39,454 bases of DNA. It comes from Candidatus Hydrogenedentota bacterium. Lineage in GTDB: Bacteria > Hydrogenedentota > Hydrogenedentia > Hydrogenedentales > CAITNO01. Below are positions 37,061-39,454 of the stretch, piece by piece. Below the pieces are notes generated by a model. It was given only the letters and a program-made list of their open reading frames with translations, had not been told where the DNA came from and did no database searches. Each line of letters opens with the position of its first letter. The first letter of the stretch is position 1. The stretch is taken from contig CAITNO010000064.1 of the NCBI GenBank assembly GCA_903893795.1, forward strand, positions 1 through 39,454, read 5' to 3'. The position numbers and the translations under genes were made by a program.

Positions 37061-37227
37061 CGCATTTGCGCGCCGGGGGCCGAACGGCGCAAAATGTGCC
37101 GGGCTTTCTCTTTCGGTCAAGGAGACATCCATGGACTCCTCGTTATCCTCGACAACCGAACTGCTGTTGCGCGCCTTCCGAGCGCGGACCGCCGTCCCCG
37201 GTTTCGATATTCCCCGCCTGTCCATGT
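37061..37227 (+). repeat. Direct repeat copy A (aldolase upstream element and 5' coding end)
   Basis: It pairs with 37699-37864, 638 bp downstream. The two copies share the element beginning cgcatttgcgcgccgggg, the spacing to the ATG (70 and 69 bp) and then about 96 bp of coding sequence. Copy A is the degenerate one. Confidence 0.8.
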
Positions 37228-37253
37228 GGCACCGGTCCCTCCTTTGCGGCTGA
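37131..37253 (+). pseudogene. Truncated paralogue of the class II aldolase
   Basis: The reading frame encodes 40 residues beginning MDSSLSSTTELLLRAFRART, with AVPGFDIPRL next. The first 30 residues are identical to the aldolase at 37768 in 22 positions. After codon 32 it diverges to MWHRSLLCG and stops. It keeps a ribosome site (AAGGAGA) and the upstream palindrome, so it might still be transcribed. It has no catalytic residues. It is the remnant of a tandem gene copy; the sequence after the break is taken over by the membrane-protein gene at 37279. Confidence 0.85.
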
Positions 37254-37278
37254 ACGAAATCTTCGAAGGGGCACGATA

Positions 37279-37695
37279 ATGAAACAGTTCTTCGCGCTCA
37301 CTTGGCAGAAGGCAATACTCACGATTTTCGTGGTTGTCTTCGCACCCCTGCCCTGCTATGCCATCATCGTTGCTGGGTGCGCGCCGCCGGTGTTCATGCT
37401 TTTGCTCTGGTTGGAGTTCATGGCGACCAGTTGGGAGGGAGGCATGGGGGCGGTTATTGCCCTGTTTCCCTTTCTTCTGTGTGCGCTCTGTCTATATGTG
37501 GCAGCGTGTGTCGCAGTGCGCATTCTGGAAAGAATCTCCTCGAAACCATACATCCGATGGACTGTAATTCTAATTGTGTCTGCACTATTATTTTACGGGT
37601 CCTTCCACCGCATCTACATGTTGGCTGACATGGTGGAAGGCAGGGGGCAAGGCCCGTGTAATTTTTCCGAATTGGTGGGAAGTCTTTATCCGTGA
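37279..37695 (+). CDS. Small polytopic membrane protein of unknown function
   Basis: The 138-residue protein has four likely membrane helices (about ILTIFVVVFAPLPCYAIIVAG, PVFMLLLWLEFMATS, AVIALFPFLLCALCLYVAACV and WTVILIVSALLFYGS). A short end (FSELVGSLYP) follows. I recognise no family. The ATG at 37279 follows a GAAGGGG ribosome-like site. The sequence is less GC-rich than its neighbours and lies exactly between the two copies of the aldolase 5' repeat, which points to insertion or replacement at a duplicated locus. Whether it is expressed is unclear. Confidence 0.6.
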   Translation: MKQFFALTWQKAILTIFVVVFAPLPCYAIIVAGCAPPVFMLLLWLEFMATSWEGGMGAVIALFPFLLCALCLYVAACVAVRILERISSKPYIRWTVILIVSALLFYGSFHRIYMLADMVEGRGQGPCNFSELVGSLYP

Positions 37696-37698
37696 CTC

Positions 37699-37864
37699 CG
37701 CATTTGCGCGCCGGGGCCTCAACAGCGCAAAATGTGCAGGTTTCGTCACCGGTCAAGGAAAACTCGTATGAACCCGTCCCTTCCCACGACATCCGAACTG
37801 ATGCTGCGCGCCTTCCGCGCGCGGACGGCCGTTCCCGGATTCAATATTCCCTATCTGCCCATGA
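37699..37864 (+). repeat. Direct repeat copy B (upstream element and intact aldolase 5' end)
   Basis: It is the partner of 37061-37227. Both copies contain an inverted repeat TTTGCGC...GCGCAAA about 35-65 bp before the start codon, a likely operator or hairpin. Confidence 0.8.
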
Positions 37865-38688
37865 TGGCGCCCGTGGTCCGCGCCCTGCGCGACACGCGCT
37901 GTTTCGGGCTCATTATGGCCGCGCGCCTGGAATGGACCAAGTTCCAGGCAGGCGGCATCCAGCCCCTCTTCGACGAATACCAGAAGGTCAAGGACGAGCG
38001 CTTCACCCGGCTCCACCTCGACCATGTGCCCGTGATCGACGAGGATCAACTCCTGGTCGACTTTGAAGGTGACATCGGCCAGGCCGTGGCGCTGGGCTAT
38101 GACTCCGTCATGGTCGACGGGTCGCGCCTGTCCCTGGCGGAAAACATCGCCGCCACCAAGCGCATCGTTGACCTGGCCCACGCGCAGGGCGTGGCGGTCG
38201 AGGCCGAACTGGGCGCCGTGTTCGGCCATGAGTCGGGCCCCATGCCGCCCTATGAGGAACTCTTCGAATCGGGCCGCGGCTTCACCGACCCCGCCGAGGC
38301 GCTGGAATTTGTCCTCGGGTCCGGTGTGGACTGGCTCTCTGTGGCCATCGGCAGCGTGCACGGGGTCATCTCGGAAAAGCGCACCGAAAAGAAGGTCGCG
38401 GCGCGGCTGAGCATCGAGCGCCTCGACGCCATCCGCGAGACCATCAACATCCCCATCGTGCTGCACGGCGGCACGGGCATCCGCAAGGAATACATCATCG
38501 AGTCCATCCGCCACGGGGTCGCCAAGATCAACGTGGCCACCGCCATCCGCCAGCCCTACGAGGCGCTGCTCAAAGAATCGCCTGAAAAGGCGCTCGACGC
38601 CGTTTACGCGGAGACCGTGCGCGTCATCCGCGAGGATTTGGAGCTGGAAGGTTCAGCAGACGTAATTCAGCCGTCACGCCCGGCGTGA
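37768..38688 (+). CDS. Class II (zinc) aldolase, ketose-bisphosphate type
   Basis: The 306-residue protein is a FbaA/GatY/KbaY-type aldolase that cleaves a ketose phosphate to DHAP plus an aldehyde using Zn. The catalytic Asp and zinc His are in LHLDH (Asp85, His86), with Glu147 in VEAELG, His198 in GSVHG and His233 in VLHGGTGI as further metal or phosphate ligands. The phosphate-binding tail GVAKINVATAIR follows. AAGGAA precedes the ATG at 37768. It starts an operon with the fucose-isomerase-like gene, 21 bp downstream. Substrate could be fructose-, tagatose- or fuculose-type phosphate; the neighbour hints at a deoxysugar or pentose route (inference). Confidence 0.93.
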   Translation: MNPSLPTTSELMLRAFRARTAVPGFNIPYLPMMAPVVRALRDTRCFGLIMAARLEWTKFQAGGIQPLFDEYQKVKDERFTRLHLDHVPVIDEDQLLVDFEGDIGQAVALGYDSVMVDGSRLSLAENIAATKRIVDLAHAQGVAVEAELGAVFGHESGPMPPYEELFESGRGFTDPAEALEFVLGSGVDWLSVAIGSVHGVISEKRTEKKVAARLSIERLDAIRETINIPIVLHGGTGIRKEYIIESIRHGVAKINVATAIRQPYEALLKESPEKALDAVYAETVRVIREDLELEGSADVIQPSRPA

Positions 38689-38709
38689 CATACAGGAGGT
38701 CCACGAAGC

Positions 38710-39454
38710 ATGTCGGAAAAAAGCACCTTTGCATTGTTCTTTGGAAACCGGGGATTCTTCCCCGCGTCGCTCCAGGCCGGGGCGCGAAAAGAACTGACCG
38801 CGCGGTTGAAGGCCCTCGGCCACAAGACCATCGCGCTCGACCCGGCGCTCACGCGCAACGGCGCCATTGAAACCCCCGCCGAAGGCCAGATCTACGCCAA
38901 CTTCCTGCGCGAGAACCAGGGCAAGTTCGACGGCGTCGTCCTGTGCCTGCCCAACTTCGGCGACGAGACCGGCGCCGTCGCCGCGCTTGCCGACGCGGGC
39001 GTGCCCATTCTCATCCAGGCCTACCCGGACGAGATGACCAAGATGCGCCCCGAACTGCGCCGCGACGCATTCTGCGGCAAGTTCTCCATCATGGACGTTT
39101 TCTGCCAGTACGGCCTCAAGTTCACGGCGCTCAAGCCGCACACCGTCGCCCCGGGCAGCAAGTCCTTCGCAGAAAACATCGACTACTTCGACAAGATGTG
39201 CCGCGTGGTCAAGTCCATGCGCCGCATGGTCGTCGGCGCCATCGGCGCCCGCACCTCCGCGTTCAAGACGGTCCGCATCGACGAACTCGCACTGCAGCGC
39301 CACGGCATCACCATGGAAACCATGGACCTGTCAGAGGTCTTCGCCCGCATGCGCGCCGTCAAGCAGTCCGACCCGCTCGCCAAGGCCAAGGCCAAGGTCC
39401 TGGCCGACTACTCCAACTGGGAGGGCGTGCCCAAGGAGGCCTTCGAAAAGATCG
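38710..39454 (+). CDS. L-fucose/L-arabinose isomerase-family protein (5' part)
   Basis: The 248 visible codons begin with the family start FALFFGNRGFFPASL, followed by the N-terminal Rossmann-like domain (GVVLCLPNFGDETGAVAAL, VPILIQAYPDE), then GKFSIMDVFCQYGL and a MRRMVVGAIGARTSAFKTVRIDE region. The metal and catalytic residues of L-fucose isomerases lie in the C-terminal half, beyond the window. AGGAGGT lies 9 nt upstream of the ATG. Together with the aldolase it suggests a pathway aldose to ketose, phosphorylation, then aldol cleavage; the kinase is not in the window. Confidence 0.85.
   Translation, partial: MSEKSTFALFFGNRGFFPASLQAGARKELTARLKALGHKTIALDPALTRNGAIETPAEGQIYANFLRENQGKFDGVVLCLPNFGDETGAVAALADAGVPILIQAYPDEMTKMRPELRRDAFCGKFSIMDVFCQYGLKFTALKPHTVAPGSKSFAENIDYFDKMCRVVKSMRRMVVGAIGARTSAFKTVRIDELALQRHGITMETMDLSEVFARMRAVKQSDPLAKAKAKVLADYSNWEGVPKEAFEKI

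Overview
The window looks like a chromosomal segment of a GC-rich, Gram-negative (diderm), heterotrophic bacterium. Evidence for this: several lipoprotein and secretory signal peptides, a type IV pilus retraction ATPase, peptidoglycan synthesis (murB), housekeeping genes (uvrA, miaB, rsmG, ispH, pepA), and chromosomal parS sites. The mix of a DUF1080 lipoprotein, a large PASTA/InlB-type repeat protein, a GPH-family transporter, an EGE-linker secreted protein, a YtxJ-type bacilliredoxin and many REP-like palindromes recalls environmental lineages such as Hydrogenedentota, Planctomycetota or Lentisphaerota. That taxonomic guess is inference; no rRNA gene is present.

Layout. 1-4.7 kb (minus): truncated FKBP prolyl isomerase, class III aminotransferase, Rrf2-type regulator, a DUF2442 gene broken by an amber codon, and glycerol kinase. 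4.8-6.9 kb (plus): murB, with an almost leaderless promoter, and pilT. 7.0-9.9 kb (minus): pepA and miaB. 10.0-12.0 kb (plus): ytxJ-like bacilliredoxin and an S41/PDZ-like lipoprotein whose nucleophile position is not serine. 12.1-19.3 kb (minus): an alpha/beta-hydrolase lipoprotein and a DUF1080 lipoprotein in one operon, then a 1387-residue secreted repeat protein with a strong terminator. 19.3-21.1 kb: a 1.7 kb low-GC stretch with no recognisable gene. 21.0-21.7 kb: twin parS sites and rsmG, one parS lying inside the rsmG coding sequence. No parA or parB is in the window.

21.9-26.7 kb (plus): archaeal-type phosphoglycerate mutase, citramalate synthase, a secreted protein with a Cys motif and C-terminal membrane anchor, and ispH. 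26.9-31.0 kb (minus): glgC, a GPH/MFS transporter with a soluble insert of about 275 residues, and a small membrane protein. 31.1-36.0 kb (plus): methyltransferase, an unknown exported protein, uvrA. 36.0-37.0 kb (minus): a two-gene module of a 76-residue protein overlapping an AbiEii-like nucleotidyltransferase, a candidate toxin-antitoxin pair. 37.1-39.5 kb (plus): a class II aldolase and the start of an L-fucose-isomerase-like gene. This pair is preceded by a truncated duplicate of the aldolase 5' end and its upstream element, with a small membrane-protein gene between the two copies.

Most intergenic spaces carry strong palindromes that fall into recurring families. They resemble REP-type dispersed repeats more than simple terminators. 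I found no tRNA, rRNA, CRISPR array, intact insertion sequence or DnaA-box cluster.
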